Source of the DNA: Chitinophaga jiangningensis | GTDB taxonomy: Bacteria; Bacteroidota; Bacteroidia; Chitinophagales; Chitinophagaceae | Direction: 5' to 3' | NCBI RefSeq assembly: GCF_900142605.1 | Contig: NZ_FRBL01000002.1 | Span: forward strand, 1-64,000 | DNA length: 64,000 nt | Part shown: positions 27,844 to 37,007 of the stretch, piece after piece | Numbering within the stretch: position 1 is the stretch's first letter | How the letters are laid out: each line of letters opens with the position of its first letter | Made by a program: the position numbers and the translations under genes | The notes under the pieces: model-generated | What the model was told of the DNA's origin: nothing | Database searches by the model: none | Seen by the model: the letters and a program-made list of their open reading frames with translations, nothing else

Positions 27844-28464
27844 CTACTTTATTTTCCTGTAAGTAACTGGTTCGCTGTAGAAATCCTTATTGCCGGCATA
27901 TTTAATCACAAACTGCTGCAGCTCCTGAGTAGAAGCTGTAATCAGGCTTCCATACTCCACATTTTCATGCTTTATTCTTATCCTGTTCTCTGATAATAAT
28001 TTGTAAATCAACTCCGCGTTCATGTATTCCAGGTTAAAGCTGTTGGCTTCCACCTTTATCCTGCCGAAAGTATGTACCGGCATATAATAGTCTTCCACCA
28101 GCTTACTATCGGCCCCCATCCCTGCCGGATAAATATCAATATAATAGTTGTTGGCGAGTTTTAACAGGTTAAATAAAAATTCGGCTTTTTGTTTCCCTTC
28201 CGTGTAGGTCAGCATATACGATTTGTCGTTAACCAGCTTAGTTGCGAAACTGGTCAAGGTAGTAGTGTCTCCTTTGGCTTTCATTATGGCTGCCACACTT
28301 TCCAGCTTCCAGGTACTTTCACCGGCGCTATCTTTCCAGGTGCCCAGCAGGCGTGCATCAAAAACAAGGTCCTTGAGGGTATACAGCGGGTGCAGACAGG
28401 TAATACAGCCATTAAGCGCTATTACCGCCAGCAGCACCACAAATAATATTTTTTTGTGTTTCAT
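27844..28464 (-). CDS. Exported lipoprotein of unknown function
   Basis: From the ATG at 28464 the protein has 206 residues. A longer reading frame to 28737 overlaps the divergent gene at 28630 and lacks support. The lipobox is VIALNGCITC. The mature part begins LHPLYTLKDLVFDARLLGTW and looks like a beta-rich, lipocalin-like domain. It ends 3 bp before the sensor kinase start, so it is the first gene of a three-gene operon and may be a sensory accessory or a target. Confidence 0.75.
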   Translation of the reverse strand: MKHKKILFVVLLAVIALNGCITCLHPLYTLKDLVFDARLLGTWKDSAGESTWKLESVAAIMKAKGDTTTLTSFATKLVNDKSYMLTYTEGKQKAEFLFNLLKLANNYYIDIYPAGMGADSKLVEDYYMPVHTFGRIKVEANSFNLEYMNAELIYKLLSENRIRIKHENVEYGSLITASTQELQQFVIKYAGNKDFYSEPVTYRKIK

Positions 28465-28579
28465 GGTATTGAGTTTTTTGTAAAGGAAATGCGAAACCCC
28501 GGGCCGGGAAAATAAATACGATGAACGTGAGAAAACAGGGGTTGAAACGAAATATACATCGCCATGCATGATTCCTACC

Positions 28580-28610
28580 TTGGTGTTGCCGGCAATATGC
28601 CCTACCTTTA
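28580..28610 (+). promoter_or_regulatory. Possible promoter of metallo-hydrolase gene
   Basis: TTG at 28580-28582 and TACCTTTA at 28603-28610 (one base from TAnnTTTG) are 20 bp apart and lie 20 bp before the ATG at 28630. Confidence 0.4.
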
Positions 28611-28629
28611 AATACCTGATCCCAAAAGT

Positions 28630-29397
28630 ATGATTACCATCACCCACATCGATACCGCCTGTGTGCTCATCGATATCGCTGGTTATAAAATCCTGACTGA
28701 CCCTACCCTGGATGCACCGGGGAAGCTGTATTATCATGGTTCCGGAGGTTTTTCCAGGAAGACGTCAGTGCCGGCGGCTGCAGTATCTGCTGCGGATATT
28801 GACCTGGTGCTGCTCAGTCACCATCAACACAAGGATAATTTTGACCGGGAAGGCAGAAAGCTGGCGGAGCAGGTGCCACTGGTATTGTCCACCCGCGCTG
28901 CGGCCAAAACTTTACCCAATGCAAAAGGACTACAACCCTGGGAAACCTTCTCCATAGAAGATCAGCATTTAAAAATTACAGCTACCCCTGCCCAGCATCA
29001 TCCCTGGTGGGTACCTGAGTTCCTCGCCGGAGAAGTAATAGGGTTTGTGATAGAAAGCCCGTTGCTATCACAAGGCGCGTTGTATATTTCCGGCGACACG
29101 GTTTATTTCAAAGGCCTGCGCGAAATTGGACAGCGGTTTAAAATCGATATCGGCATTTTCCATGTAGGTGCAGTACAATTCAGGTATCTTACGGGTTGGG
29201 GAAAATATACACTCAATAGTCGCGACCTGTTAAAGACGATCCATGAATTGAATCCTGCCCGAGTAATACCGGTGCATTTCAGTGGCTGGACACATTTCAA
29301 GGAAAAAGAACCGGTACTCAGGAAATCCTTACAGCAAGATGCAGCAGTATGGGAGAAAACGATTTTCCCTGAACCGGGTATTGCGATATCATTGTAG
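28630..29397 (+). CDS. Metallo-beta-lactamase-fold hydrolase
   Basis: The 255-residue soluble protein has the MBL fold. The metal motif reads LLSHHQHKDNFD, in which the last His of HxHxDH is Asn. Further ligands appear in AQHHPWW, ISGDTVYF and VIPVHFSGWTHF. The HxQHxDN form occurs in a known MBL subfamily close to UlaG/RomA-like proteins, so loss of activity need not be assumed. The substrate is unknown. It is divergent from the lipoprotein-kinase-regulator operon. Confidence 0.85.
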   Translation: MITITHIDTACVLIDIAGYKILTDPTLDAPGKLYYHGSGGFSRKTSVPAAAVSAADIDLVLLSHHQHKDNFDREGRKLAEQVPLVLSTRAAAKTLPNAKGLQPWETFSIEDQHLKITATPAQHHPWWVPEFLAGEVIGFVIESPLLSQGALYISGDTVYFKGLREIGQRFKIDIGIFHVGAVQFRYLTGWGKYTLNSRDLLKTIHELNPARVIPVHFSGWTHFKEKEPVLRKSLQQDAAVWEKTIFPEPGIAISL

Positions 29398-29426
29398 TCA
29401 CCATATTTCGTCAATCTCCGATGCTA

Positions 29427-29446
29427 TTTAGCCAAATATGGCTAAA
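29427..29446. terminator. Hairpin after the metallo-hydrolase gene
   Basis: TTTAGCC, loop AAATAT, GGCTAAA forms a perfect 7-bp stem 29 bp after the stop. It is weak as a terminator because few T residues follow, and it could instead be a protein-binding palindrome. Confidence 0.45.
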
Positions 29447-29540
29447 GTAAAAACCTGTGTTTTTATTAAATTATTGCTGCTCAACCAATTGAAAAAAGGC
29501 ATGTAAATAGCATGGGTGATCCTGCATTATAGTTTAAAAA

Positions 29541-30374
29541 ATGAGTTTTACTGTAGCCGGTTCAGATAACCCAATTACTATTTCTTCCCTCCATTCTACT
29601 TCCGATATGGAATACCGGTTGTCGTGCATGGAAATCATCTGGGTGCAGGAAGGCAATTTAACCATGCACGTAAATGAGCTCCCGGTAGTACTTACACCGG
29701 GCACTGTATGCCTTTTAATTCCGGGGCAGTCAAAATCAGTTATTATTCAGGGAGATGTTAAAGGCTACCAAGTCAGTATTGCCGCGGCTTACTTTCACAT
29801 GACCACCACGGGCACGTATACACGCTATCAGTACAATTTTATGGACCGGCCCTGTTGCCACCTGTTGGATCCGGGGGCTGCCGCCGCGCTGGAAGCGATC
29901 CTGGAACTGGTACACGAAGAATGCACACGACACACATCTCTCCCTAAAAATATAATACTGGGATGGATAAAGGTACTGCTGGCCTATTGCAACTGGGGCG
30001 CGCGTATGGTACCGGAAAAGGCTACACGCCGCGACCAGGAAATCACCCGCGACTTTTTCAGGATTCTCGATAATCATTTCATCAACCAGCGGAAAGTATC
30101 ATGGTATGCACGGGTACTTGCCATCTCCCCTACTTATCTGAACCAGGTGATTAAAAAATCTTCCGGCTTTCCGGCCAGCCACCATATTCAGCAGTGTATC
30201 ATCCTGGAAGCTAAAAGGCTGGCGGTGCAGGAGAAAAAGAGTATGAAAGAGATTTCCTATGCCCTCGGTTTTGACGACCTCGCACATTTCAGCAAGTTCT
30301 TTAAAAACAATGCAGGCGTTAACTTCAGTGATTTCCGGTTACATCACATCCACGACACGTCCGACCTCCTTTGA
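29541..30374 (+). CDS. AraC-family transcriptional regulator
   Basis: The 277-residue protein has an N-terminal cupin-like sensing domain (IIWVQEGNLTMHVNELPVVL, GTVCLLIPGQSKSV) and a C-terminal double helix-turn-helix (VLAISPTYLNQVIKKSSGF, then SMKEISYALGFDDLAHFSKF). The effector and target are unknown. It stands between the metallo-hydrolase and the TPR kinase on the same strand. Confidence 0.93.
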   Translation: MSFTVAGSDNPITISSLHSTSDMEYRLSCMEIIWVQEGNLTMHVNELPVVLTPGTVCLLIPGQSKSVIIQGDVKGYQVSIAAAYFHMTTTGTYTRYQYNFMDRPCCHLLDPGAAAALEAILELVHEECTRHTSLPKNIILGWIKVLLAYCNWGARMVPEKATRRDQEITRDFFRILDNHFINQRKVSWYARVLAISPTYLNQVIKKSSGFPASHHIQQCIILEAKRLAVQEKKSMKEISYALGFDDLAHFSKFFKNNAGVNFSDFRLHHIHDTSDLL

Positions 30375-30423
30375 GGAACCGCATACAATACGTACTTTAG
30401 CAGTCTGATCAAATTCTGTCAGC

Positions 30424-32862
30424 ATGCCCCGTAGTGTTGTATTGATGTTACTGCTTTTTATAGCCACCATATCCCATGCCCAAGAGTTACAAAATCCGAT
30501 TCCGGCTTCATATGATGCGGACATGAAGCGGATATTGGTGCTTGCCACAGCCAACCATTTGTACGGTGTTTCCCAGGGCAAACTGGACAGAGACAGTGCG
30601 GTCATTTTCGCTTCAAAAATGTTTGGTCTTAGTCGCCTCACCGCATATAACGAGGGATTTAAAAGTGGCAAAGACTACCCCGGTCAGGCGCTGATTGATG
30701 AAGGCCGGATTAATGAGGCAATCAGCAGGCTCTCCACACTGACCGGTGACCCGCAACTGCAATTACTTGCCGAACTGGGAAACTATTACCTGCACAAACC
30801 AGGTACCTCCCCGGCAGATATAAATATGGCGGGTGATTATATTAAAAAGCTGGAACAGGCAGTAGCTGTCACTAGTGATAAAACCTGGCAAATACCCAGC
30901 CTATGGCTATCCGGCGAGTTGAATGATGCGAATCGTAATACGGAGAGAAGTAAAGGATACTATGCGGCAGCAACGGCGATTTTACGAAAGTCAGGCAACC
31001 AACGGTTGCTGGCGCTGGGGTTATTTCATGAGGCGCAGGTGCTGGCGCTGACCGATCCAAAACGGGCAGCTAATTTTGAGGAAGCAATTATTATCTCCCG
31101 AAAATTAAAAATTCCCCAACTACAATACAGGATAACGATTGTGCAGTTGCTCGACCTGATACGTTCCCATCCTGAAAAGTTTGGACCAACATTGCTTGCT
31201 GTATTGGATTTGGAGAAAAAAATGGGCTTTCTCCATCACCAGTATGTGTATTCCAGTTTGTCGTACTGGAGCCTGGTCCAGGGTGATCTGCTTACCAGTA
31301 AAGCGTATGCCGACTCCTCCGTGATAAGTGCGATGGCTACCAAAGACACGGTTCTGGCTACTTTGTACTGTATGCGACTTTGTGACAACGTAATCAATAC
31401 TGGTACCTTTGAAGAGGCGATGTACTGGAATACACGGGCCTTAAGCGGTCCAAAAACAAGAGAAACACAATTTCTCTGGTATAAAAGTTTGCTACAGCGC
31501 ATTCGGATACTGGTAGCACATCATCAGTACGCGGACGCACTCAGTACGGCGGAAGACATGGTCCGTAACAACCCGCCTGACAATGACTTTGACCGTATGC
31601 ACCTTATTTACCAGCTGGGAAATATCAATGATGTACTTGGCAAAAAAAACGAAGCTTTTAGGTACTATCTTCAGTTTATTGATTATTCCAGCAAATATCC
31701 TCCTCAGCAGATGTATACAGAAATGCTGCATGCTTATACAAAAATTGGAGCCTTTTACCTGGAACGCGGGGATAGAGCTATGGCGCGAAAATATGCTGCT
31801 TTAGTAATAAATGATCCTATCGGAAGAGTGGCTCCGCCTTTCCTGGCAGCTGCCAGTCATACTTTATTTGAGTTAGATTCACTTGCAGGCAACTATGTAT
31901 CCGCGATTCAGCATTACCAAACTTATCATCGTTTCCGTGATTCCACCTTCAGTATTACCCAGCGGCAGAAAATGGATGAGCTGACCGTGCAATATGAAAC
32001 CAAGAAGAAGGACCAGAATATCGAACTGCTGAAACGCGATAAACAGCTACAGGTGGAACAACTCGGCCGCAGTGCGATGGTAAGAAATATCACCCTCGCC
32101 GGTATTACCGTATTGCTGGTGGTAACAGGGTTATTGTACAATCAGTACCGGCTGAAGCAGAAGGTGAATGCTGAAACGGAGGCCAGGAATAAGATGCTGC
32201 AGCAACTGGTGGAAGAAAAAGAGTGGCTGCTGCGGGAGGTTCACCATCGTGTAAAAAACAACCTGCAAACAATTGTAAGCCTGCTCGAATCGCAGTCCAC
32301 CTACCTGCAAAACGAGGCGTTGCAAGCGATCCAGGAGAGCCAGAACAGGATTCATGCCATGTCGCTCATTCATCAGAAGCTGTACCACGACGAAAACATT
32401 TCTGCCGTAAGCATGGCCACCTATCTTCCCGAGCTGGTGGAATATTTATCGGAAAGCTACAACATAAACAGTCGCATAATTTTTTACACTAAGGTAGAAG
32501 ATGTTGAACTGGATGTTTCGCAGGCCATTCCTTTGGGGCTGGTGGTAAACGAGGCCGTCACCAATGCGATCAAATACGCATTTCCACACCCTGAGCCTGG
32601 CAATAGTATCAGTATCACCTTTTCTATGACAGCCAACCGCACAGCCACGCTTACCATTGCGGATAACGGCGTGGGCATAGATCCGGCGTTGCTGAACAGA
32701 AAAGCCAAAGGACTGGGGTTACGACTGATACGCGGACTCGCAAATGATATAGAGGCACAACTCGATATGCGTGCAGACCATGGCACTAAAGTGATACTGA
32801 CATTTACGGTTAGTCGCACACTGAAAGCCACTGCCGCACACCATTCCACCCAACTCGTATAA
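30424..32862 (+). CDS. TPR-containing sensor histidine kinase (HisKA_2 type)
   Basis: The 812-residue protein has a signal peptide (LMLLLFIATISHAQ), then a long helical TPR-like sensor region (about residues 90-540) that should lie in the periplasm. One membrane segment (about 560-577, ITLAGITVLLVVTGLLY) and a coiled-coil linker follow. The HisKA_2 domain carries phospho-acceptor His608 (EVHHRVKNNLQTIVSL) and is followed by an HATPase (NEAVTNAIKYAFPHP, GVGIDPALLNRKAKGLGLRL). It is 9 bp upstream of the sigma-54 response regulator and is its likely partner. Confidence 0.93.
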   Translation: MPRSVVLMLLLFIATISHAQELQNPIPASYDADMKRILVLATANHLYGVSQGKLDRDSAVIFASKMFGLSRLTAYNEGFKSGKDYPGQALIDEGRINEAISRLSTLTGDPQLQLLAELGNYYLHKPGTSPADINMAGDYIKKLEQAVAVTSDKTWQIPSLWLSGELNDANRNTERSKGYYAAATAILRKSGNQRLLALGLFHEAQVLALTDPKRAANFEEAIIISRKLKIPQLQYRITIVQLLDLIRSHPEKFGPTLLAVLDLEKKMGFLHHQYVYSSLSYWSLVQGDLLTSKAYADSSVISAMATKDTVLATLYCMRLCDNVINTGTFEEAMYWNTRALSGPKTRETQFLWYKSLLQRIRILVAHHQYADALSTAEDMVRNNPPDNDFDRMHLIYQLGNINDVLGKKNEAFRYYLQFIDYSSKYPPQQMYTEMLHAYTKIGAFYLERGDRAMARKYAALVINDPIGRVAPPFLAAASHTLFELDSLAGNYVSAIQHYQTYHRFRDSTFSITQRQKMDELTVQYETKKKDQNIELLKRDKQLQVEQLGRSAMVRNITLAGITVLLVVTGLLYNQYRLKQKVNAETEARNKMLQQLVEEKEWLLREVHHRVKNNLQTIVSLLESQSTYLQNEALQAIQESQNRIHAMSLIHQKLYHDENISAVSMATYLPELVEYLSESYNINSRIIFYTKVEDVELDVSQAIPLGLVVNEAVTNAIKYAFPHPEPGNSISITFSMTANRTATLTIADNGVGIDPALLNRKAKGLGLRLIRGLANDIEAQLDMRADHGTKVILTFTVSRTLKATAAHHSTQLV

Positions 32863-32871
32863 TTTACTCTG

Positions 32872-34245
32872 ATGAGCAGGAAAATTTTGATTGTTGAAGA
32901 CGTATTTATTGAAGCCAATAATCTGGAAATGATTTTGGAAAAAGCCGGCTATTATGTGACCGGCATTGCCAGGTCCGTTGCCGCTGCGAGGAAGGAAATA
33001 GAGCGGGAAAGACCTGATTTTGTACTGGTAGATATTTTTTTGCAGGGTCCGCAAACGGGGATAGACCTTGCGTGGGAGCTGAAGAAGCTGGAGATACCGT
33101 TTTTATATTTATCCGCTAACTCCAATCGCGACACCCTGGAGCAGGCCAAAAAAACAGGGCCGTTCGGTTTTCTGGTGAAGCCTTATCGTGAAAGGGATGT
33201 GCTGGTGATGCTGGAGATAGCGGTGTATCAGCATAGTAATGGCCGTGAAGCCTTACTAAAAAACACTTCCCGGAAGAAGGTTAACTCTAATGGTAATTTC
33301 CATGGAATATATGGGAGTAGTCAGGCCCTGCACCAGGTGGTGGAGCAGCTGGAAGTGGTGGCCCCTACGGACACCAGTGTGCTATTGCTTGGCGAAAGTG
33401 GAACTGGCAAAGAAAGGATGGCGGAAGTAATTCACAAATTATCGAACCGTAGCAAGGGACCGCTTGTTAAGGTAGATTGTGCATCATTACCCCCAACGCT
33501 TATTGAATCTGTACTGTTTGGGCATGAGCGGGGCGCCTTTACCGGTGCTGCGGAGCGTCGTATTGGTAAGTTTGAGCAGGCCATTGGCGGTACGTTGTTC
33601 CTGGATGAAATAGGGGAAATGCCGCTGGACATGCAGGCGAAATTACTGCGGGCATTGCAGGAAAGGGAGATAGAGCGGTTGGGCAGCGGGAATGTGATTA
33701 AGGTGGATGTGCGTGTGATTGCGGCTACCAACAGGAACCTGGAGCAGGAAGTGAGTGAAAAGCGTTTCCGGATGGACTTATACTACCGGCTGAATGTGTT
33801 TCCGGTGTGGATACCACCCTTGCGGGAGCGTGGCGGAGATATAACGTTGCTGGCCAATCATTTTGTAGAGATTTATTGTACGCGTTTTGGCAAGCCTGTT
33901 AAAACGATTAGCCCCAAGGCCATGCAAACGCTGATGGGATATTCCTGGCCGGGCAATATCCGGGAGCTGGATCATGTGATAGAGCGTACGGTGATTTTGA
34001 CACGTGAAAATGAGATTACGCAGTTTGCACTTACCCCTCAGCCCGCAGCAGTGGCGGTGAACAGCACTCCTACCATCAAAACCATGGCAGAAAATGAAAA
34101 GGAACATATCATAGCGGTGCTGAAGAGCGTGAATGGCAAGGTGTCGGGCCCCGGCGGTGCAGCTGAATTGCTTGGCCTCCCTCCTTCTACCCTCAACGCC
34201 CGTATGAAAAAGCTTGGCATAAATACCGGTAAGTCTTTCCACTGA
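32872..34245 (+). CDS. Sigma-54-dependent response regulator
   Basis: The 457-residue protein has a receiver domain with phospho-acceptor Asp54 (VLVDIFLQG) and Lys in LVKPYRE. The AAA+ domain has Walker A GESGTGKE, the intact sigma-54 contact loop GAFTGA and Walker B GGTLFLDEIGE. A Fis-type helix-turn-helix ends the protein (GGAAELLGLPPSTLNARMKK). It activates promoters read by RpoN when phosphorylated. No TGGC-N8-TTGC promoter was seen beside it. Confidence 0.96.
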   Translation: MSRKILIVEDVFIEANNLEMILEKAGYYVTGIARSVAAARKEIERERPDFVLVDIFLQGPQTGIDLAWELKKLEIPFLYLSANSNRDTLEQAKKTGPFGFLVKPYRERDVLVMLEIAVYQHSNGREALLKNTSRKKVNSNGNFHGIYGSSQALHQVVEQLEVVAPTDTSVLLLGESGTGKERMAEVIHKLSNRSKGPLVKVDCASLPPTLIESVLFGHERGAFTGAAERRIGKFEQAIGGTLFLDEIGEMPLDMQAKLLRALQEREIERLGSGNVIKVDVRVIAATNRNLEQEVSEKRFRMDLYYRLNVFPVWIPPLRERGGDITLLANHFVEIYCTRFGKPVKTISPKAMQTLMGYSWPGNIRELDHVIERTVILTRENEITQFALTPQPAAVAVNSTPTIKTMAENEKEHIIAVLKSVNGKVSGPGGAAELLGLPPSTLNARMKKLGINTGKSFH

Positions 34246-34274
34246 TTTGTACAACTAAAAGGTAAATTCGTCAA

Positions 34275-34305
34275 TTGAAAACCTTGCGGGTACCGGGTAA
34301 TTTTG
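34275..34305 (+). promoter_or_regulatory. Promoter of alpha/beta hydrolase gene
   Basis: TTG (34275-34277) and TAATTTTG (34298-34305) match the Bacteroidota -33/-7 consensus with a 20-bp spacer. The -7 element overlaps the upstream alternative start at 34303, which supports the ATG at 34333. Confidence 0.6.
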
Positions 34306-34332
34306 AATATACCGTTTTTCAAAACTATTACC

Positions 34333-35097
34333 ATGATCAACTCCTCCACTATTGTCTTCATTACTGGCGCATATGTATCACATGCCTGCTGGGACCAATG
34401 GCAAACCTACTTTCAGCACAAAGGCTACAATACCATGGCACCGCCATGGCCCGGCAAGGATGCGGATACGAAAACCCTCCGGGAAAGGTATCCCGACAAG
34501 CAACTCGCTGCCGTATCGATGGATGACATCATTAACCAGTATATCAGTATCATCAATAAATTACCGGAGAAGCCGGTAGTGATAGGTCACTCTTTTGGCG
34601 GACTATTTGCCCAGGTGCTGCTTAACCGCGGGTATGCTGCAGCCGGCGTAGCAATACATGCCGTAATGCCGCAAGGCATCATCCCGTATGAATATAATTT
34701 TCTCAAATCCAATCTACCGTTACTGGCCTCCTTGAACAGCACTTACCTGATGCCTTTCAGCCGATGGCAGTTTGCCTTTACCAACGGCATGCCACTGGAA
34801 GTGCAGCAGCAAACATATGAGCAGCTGGTGATTCCGGAGTCGCGCAAGGCGGCCCTTGGCGGGCTTACCAAGGCAGCTTACGTAGACTTTAAAAAGCCGC
34901 ATCCGCCCCTGCTGATGATGGCAGGTACGGAAGATCAGTGTATACCGGCGCATTTATGCAAGCGTGTATATAATAGCTATAAAGACCGCAACTCAATCAC
35001 CGATTTCGTGGTCAAAGACCGGAACCATTTTGTGCTGGGGCAGCCGGAATGGGAGCAGGATGCGGAGGAAGTGGCAGGGTGGTTGAGGAGGAATTAA
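34333..35097 (+). CDS. Alpha/beta-fold hydrolase
   Basis: From the ATG at 34333 the protein has 254 residues. The nucleophile elbow is GHSFGGLFAQ, the acid is probably the Asp in AGTEDQCIP, and the catalytic His lies in DRNHFVLGQPEW. No signal peptide is present, so it is cytoplasmic. The entry VFITGAYVSHACWDQW and the lack of a lid insertion fit small-molecule esterases or lactonases. The substrate is unknown. Two-component genes lie upstream, but it has its own promoter. Confidence 0.88.
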   Translation: MINSSTIVFITGAYVSHACWDQWQTYFQHKGYNTMAPPWPGKDADTKTLRERYPDKQLAAVSMDDIINQYISIINKLPEKPVVIGHSFGGLFAQVLLNRGYAAAGVAIHAVMPQGIIPYEYNFLKSNLPLLASLNSTYLMPFSRWQFAFTNGMPLEVQQQTYEQLVIPESRKAALGGLTKAAYVDFKKPHPPLLMMAGTEDQCIPAHLCKRVYNSYKDRNSITDFVVKDRNHFVLGQPEWEQDAEEVAGWLRRN

Positions 35098-35104
35098 GCA
35101 TGCA

Positions 35105-35126
35105 GGCCGGCTTCGTTAAGCCGGCC
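35105..35126. terminator. Bidirectional terminator-like hairpin
   Basis: GGCCGGCTT, loop CGTT, AAGCCGGCC is a perfect 9-bp stem between the convergent genes ending at 35097 and 35133. No long T run follows. Confidence 0.7.
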
Positions 35127-35132
35127 ATTTGG

Positions 35133-36275
35133 CTAGAAGCTCCACCTCGATCTCAAAAACAGGGTGTGATTCAGGTCCTGAAAAGAAGTAGACTCAACAA
35201 ATACAGATTGCCATATCAGATCAATATCCCAATTGGGTTTCAGATTCCGGTGCAGTGATGGAAACAAGATCAGCAGGTTAGTACCGGGTGCATAAACAGT
35301 CGTCAGGCTGCCGCTGAAAATTGGTGTGAATTCTTTCCTGGCATTTAGCACCAAATTCCATCTTGTTGGAATAAGGTTACGGGGAGTTACCCGGAATATT
35401 AATCCATTATAAACGTTCAGGGGGTGAGCTATACCTTTTTCATTGTATAAAATACCAGCAGATACATACCATCCACTTTTAAATACATAATCACTTTCCA
35501 GTGTTGCCAGGAAATGGGAAAGACTATCATTTTTATCTCCATAGTATTGAAGCTCTCCTTTAAAGCCTGCCCCTTTGATATTTCCGGCCCAGCCAAAGCC
35601 AGCGGTTATAACTCCCTGGTATAATCCAGCATTCCATTGCAAATCATAATGCCTGTAATTTGTGAAGTATTTTGCTGCCATAACAGTTCCACCACTAGTG
35701 CCTGCTACTGCCACTTCTACATTAGAAAAATCACTTATTATAAACTGCCCTTTTATTGCATCACTTCCCGGCCGTTCTTCGTAATCGAAATCAAGAAAAT
35801 TATAAGAATTAAACAAATCATTTGGGTTCCACATATTTGTAATTCCCCAGTTTATACGTTGACGACCTGCTCTGATATTCCATTTTCTGCGTTTGAACTC
35901 CAGCCACATTCTCTCCACATCAGAATGTACTACTGCTGACCGGGTGGTTATCCATGTGGTGGAAAGATTTACCCATTCATTTTGATTTTGAATTGACTGC
36001 TTAAAATCCGGAACATCTATTACATCCTTTCCCCAATAAAACCTGTTTCGAACCTCCAGGTGGCTGGCCCAGGTTACTCCATTTTTCCATTGAATATTTA
36101 TCCGGTTATGAATGAGGTTGGTCACAGCAATTCCTTTATGTCCGTTTTCAATTCGGGCCCAAACCATGTCTTTCAGGTAACCACCAAGCCACCATGTGCT
36201 TTTATTTAGCGCACTGTCCTGGGCAAACAGGCCGGATGGCAGGCATAGCAACCCTATAATAACGCAACATTTCAT
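35133..36275 (-). CDS. Predicted outer-membrane beta-barrel protein of ABC cassette
   Basis: The 380-residue protein has a signal peptide (IIGLLCLPSGLFAQ, residues 1-18) and alternating aromatic strands throughout (WHLGG-like, FRVTPRNLIPTRWNLVLNAR). It ends in a terminal strand with Phe (HTLFLRSRWSF), as outer-membrane barrels do. GRQRINWGITNMWNPNDLF recalls DUF1302-like porins. It is the last gene of the five-gene operon, one base after the ATPase stop, and probably provides the outer-membrane end of the system. Confidence 0.72.
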   Translation of the reverse strand: MKCCVIIGLLCLPSGLFAQDSALNKSTWWLGGYLKDMVWARIENGHKGIAVTNLIHNRINIQWKNGVTWASHLEVRNRFYWGKDVIDVPDFKQSIQNQNEWVNLSTTWITTRSAVVHSDVERMWLEFKRRKWNIRAGRQRINWGITNMWNPNDLFNSYNFLDFDYEERPGSDAIKGQFIISDFSNVEVAVAGTSGGTVMAAKYFTNYRHYDLQWNAGLYQGVITAGFGWAGNIKGAGFKGELQYYGDKNDSLSHFLATLESDYVFKSGWYVSAGILYNEKGIAHPLNVYNGLIFRVTPRNLIPTRWNLVLNARKEFTPIFSGSLTTVYAPGTNLLILFPSLHRNLKPNWDIDLIWQSVFVESTSFQDLNHTLFLRSRWSF

Positions 36276-36276
36276 G

Positions 36277-36996
36277 TCAGGGATGTTCGTGAGGAGCAGA
36301 GGTGGATACTACAGCCGAATCTGATGCGATACTCCCATCTACCAACGTAATAACACGTCGTGCTCTGTTAATTACCCGTGGGTCGTGTGTAGAAAAAAGA
36401 AAAGTAACCTGCTCTTCCTGGTTGAGAGCTTCCATCAGGTCCAACAGGTGTAAGGCAGCCACGGAATCAAGGTTGGCAGTAGGTTCATCGGCGAGAATAA
36501 AACGCGGTTTTGATGCCAGTGCTCTGGCCACCGCCACTCTTTGCTGCTGACCGCCTGACAGCTGCGCCGGCCTGACTTTCATTTTCTCTACCAATCCAAT
36601 TTCCGTAAACAACTGCAGTACCCTCTTATCCCGTTCCGCGCGTTTTACTCCCTGTAAAAGGAGAATAAATTCCGCATTTTCTTTTGCTGTTAAAACAGGA
36701 ATAAGGTTGAAAGATTGAAAAACAAACCCGATGTTATGTAAACGGAATTCGATCAATTTCCTGGCTGATAATTTTGTTATATCAGTACCATTTATGTAGA
36801 TATTGCCATGATCAGGTTTATCCAAACCACCGATTAAATTGAGCAGGGTGGTTTTTCCAGATCCGGAAGGCCCCACCAAGGCAGTGAACTCTCCTTCCTG
36901 CAAATGCAAATGGATATTATTAACTGCATAGACAGGTATTGTTTCCGGATTGTAAACTTTACTTATGTTATGTGCATCAATTACAATATTTTTCAT
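36277..36996 (-). CDS. ABC transporter ATPase (MacB/LolD-like)
   Basis: From the ATG at 36996 the protein has 239 residues. A longer frame to 37122 would overlap the upstream permease and is rejected. Walker A is GPSGSGKTTLLN, the signature LSGGQQQRVAVARAL and Walker B FILADEPTANLDS. These motifs and the FtsX-type partners place it in the MacB/LolD group, which powers mechanotransmission for periplasmic work rather than passage through the inner membrane. Confidence 0.93.
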   Translation of the reverse strand: MKNIVIDAHNISKVYNPETIPVYAVNNIHLHLQEGEFTALVGPSGSGKTTLLNLIGGLDKPDHGNIYINGTDITKLSARKLIEFRLHNIGFVFQSFNLIPVLTAKENAEFILLLQGVKRAERDKRVLQLFTEIGLVEKMKVRPAQLSGGQQQRVAVARALASKPRFILADEPTANLDSVAALHLLDLMEALNQEEQVTFLFSTHDPRVINRARRVITLVDGSIASDSAVVSTSAPHEHP

Positions 36997-37007
36997 GGTT
37001 GGGGTTT

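Noticed and set aside
27844..28737. Longer start of the lipoprotein gene at 28737
   Set aside because: It would overlap the divergent metallo-hydrolase gene and place 91 residues before the lipobox. The Met at 28464 gives a standard lipoprotein signal.
28810..28845. Loss of a zinc ligand in the metallo-hydrolase (Asn for the last His of HxHxDH)
   Set aside because: The HxQHxDN form is known in an MBL subfamily, so it is not evidence of inactivation.
34246..34332. A sigma-54 promoter upstream of the alpha/beta hydrolase
   Set aside because: No TGGC-N8-TTGC pair was found, and a normal -33/-7 promoter is present instead.
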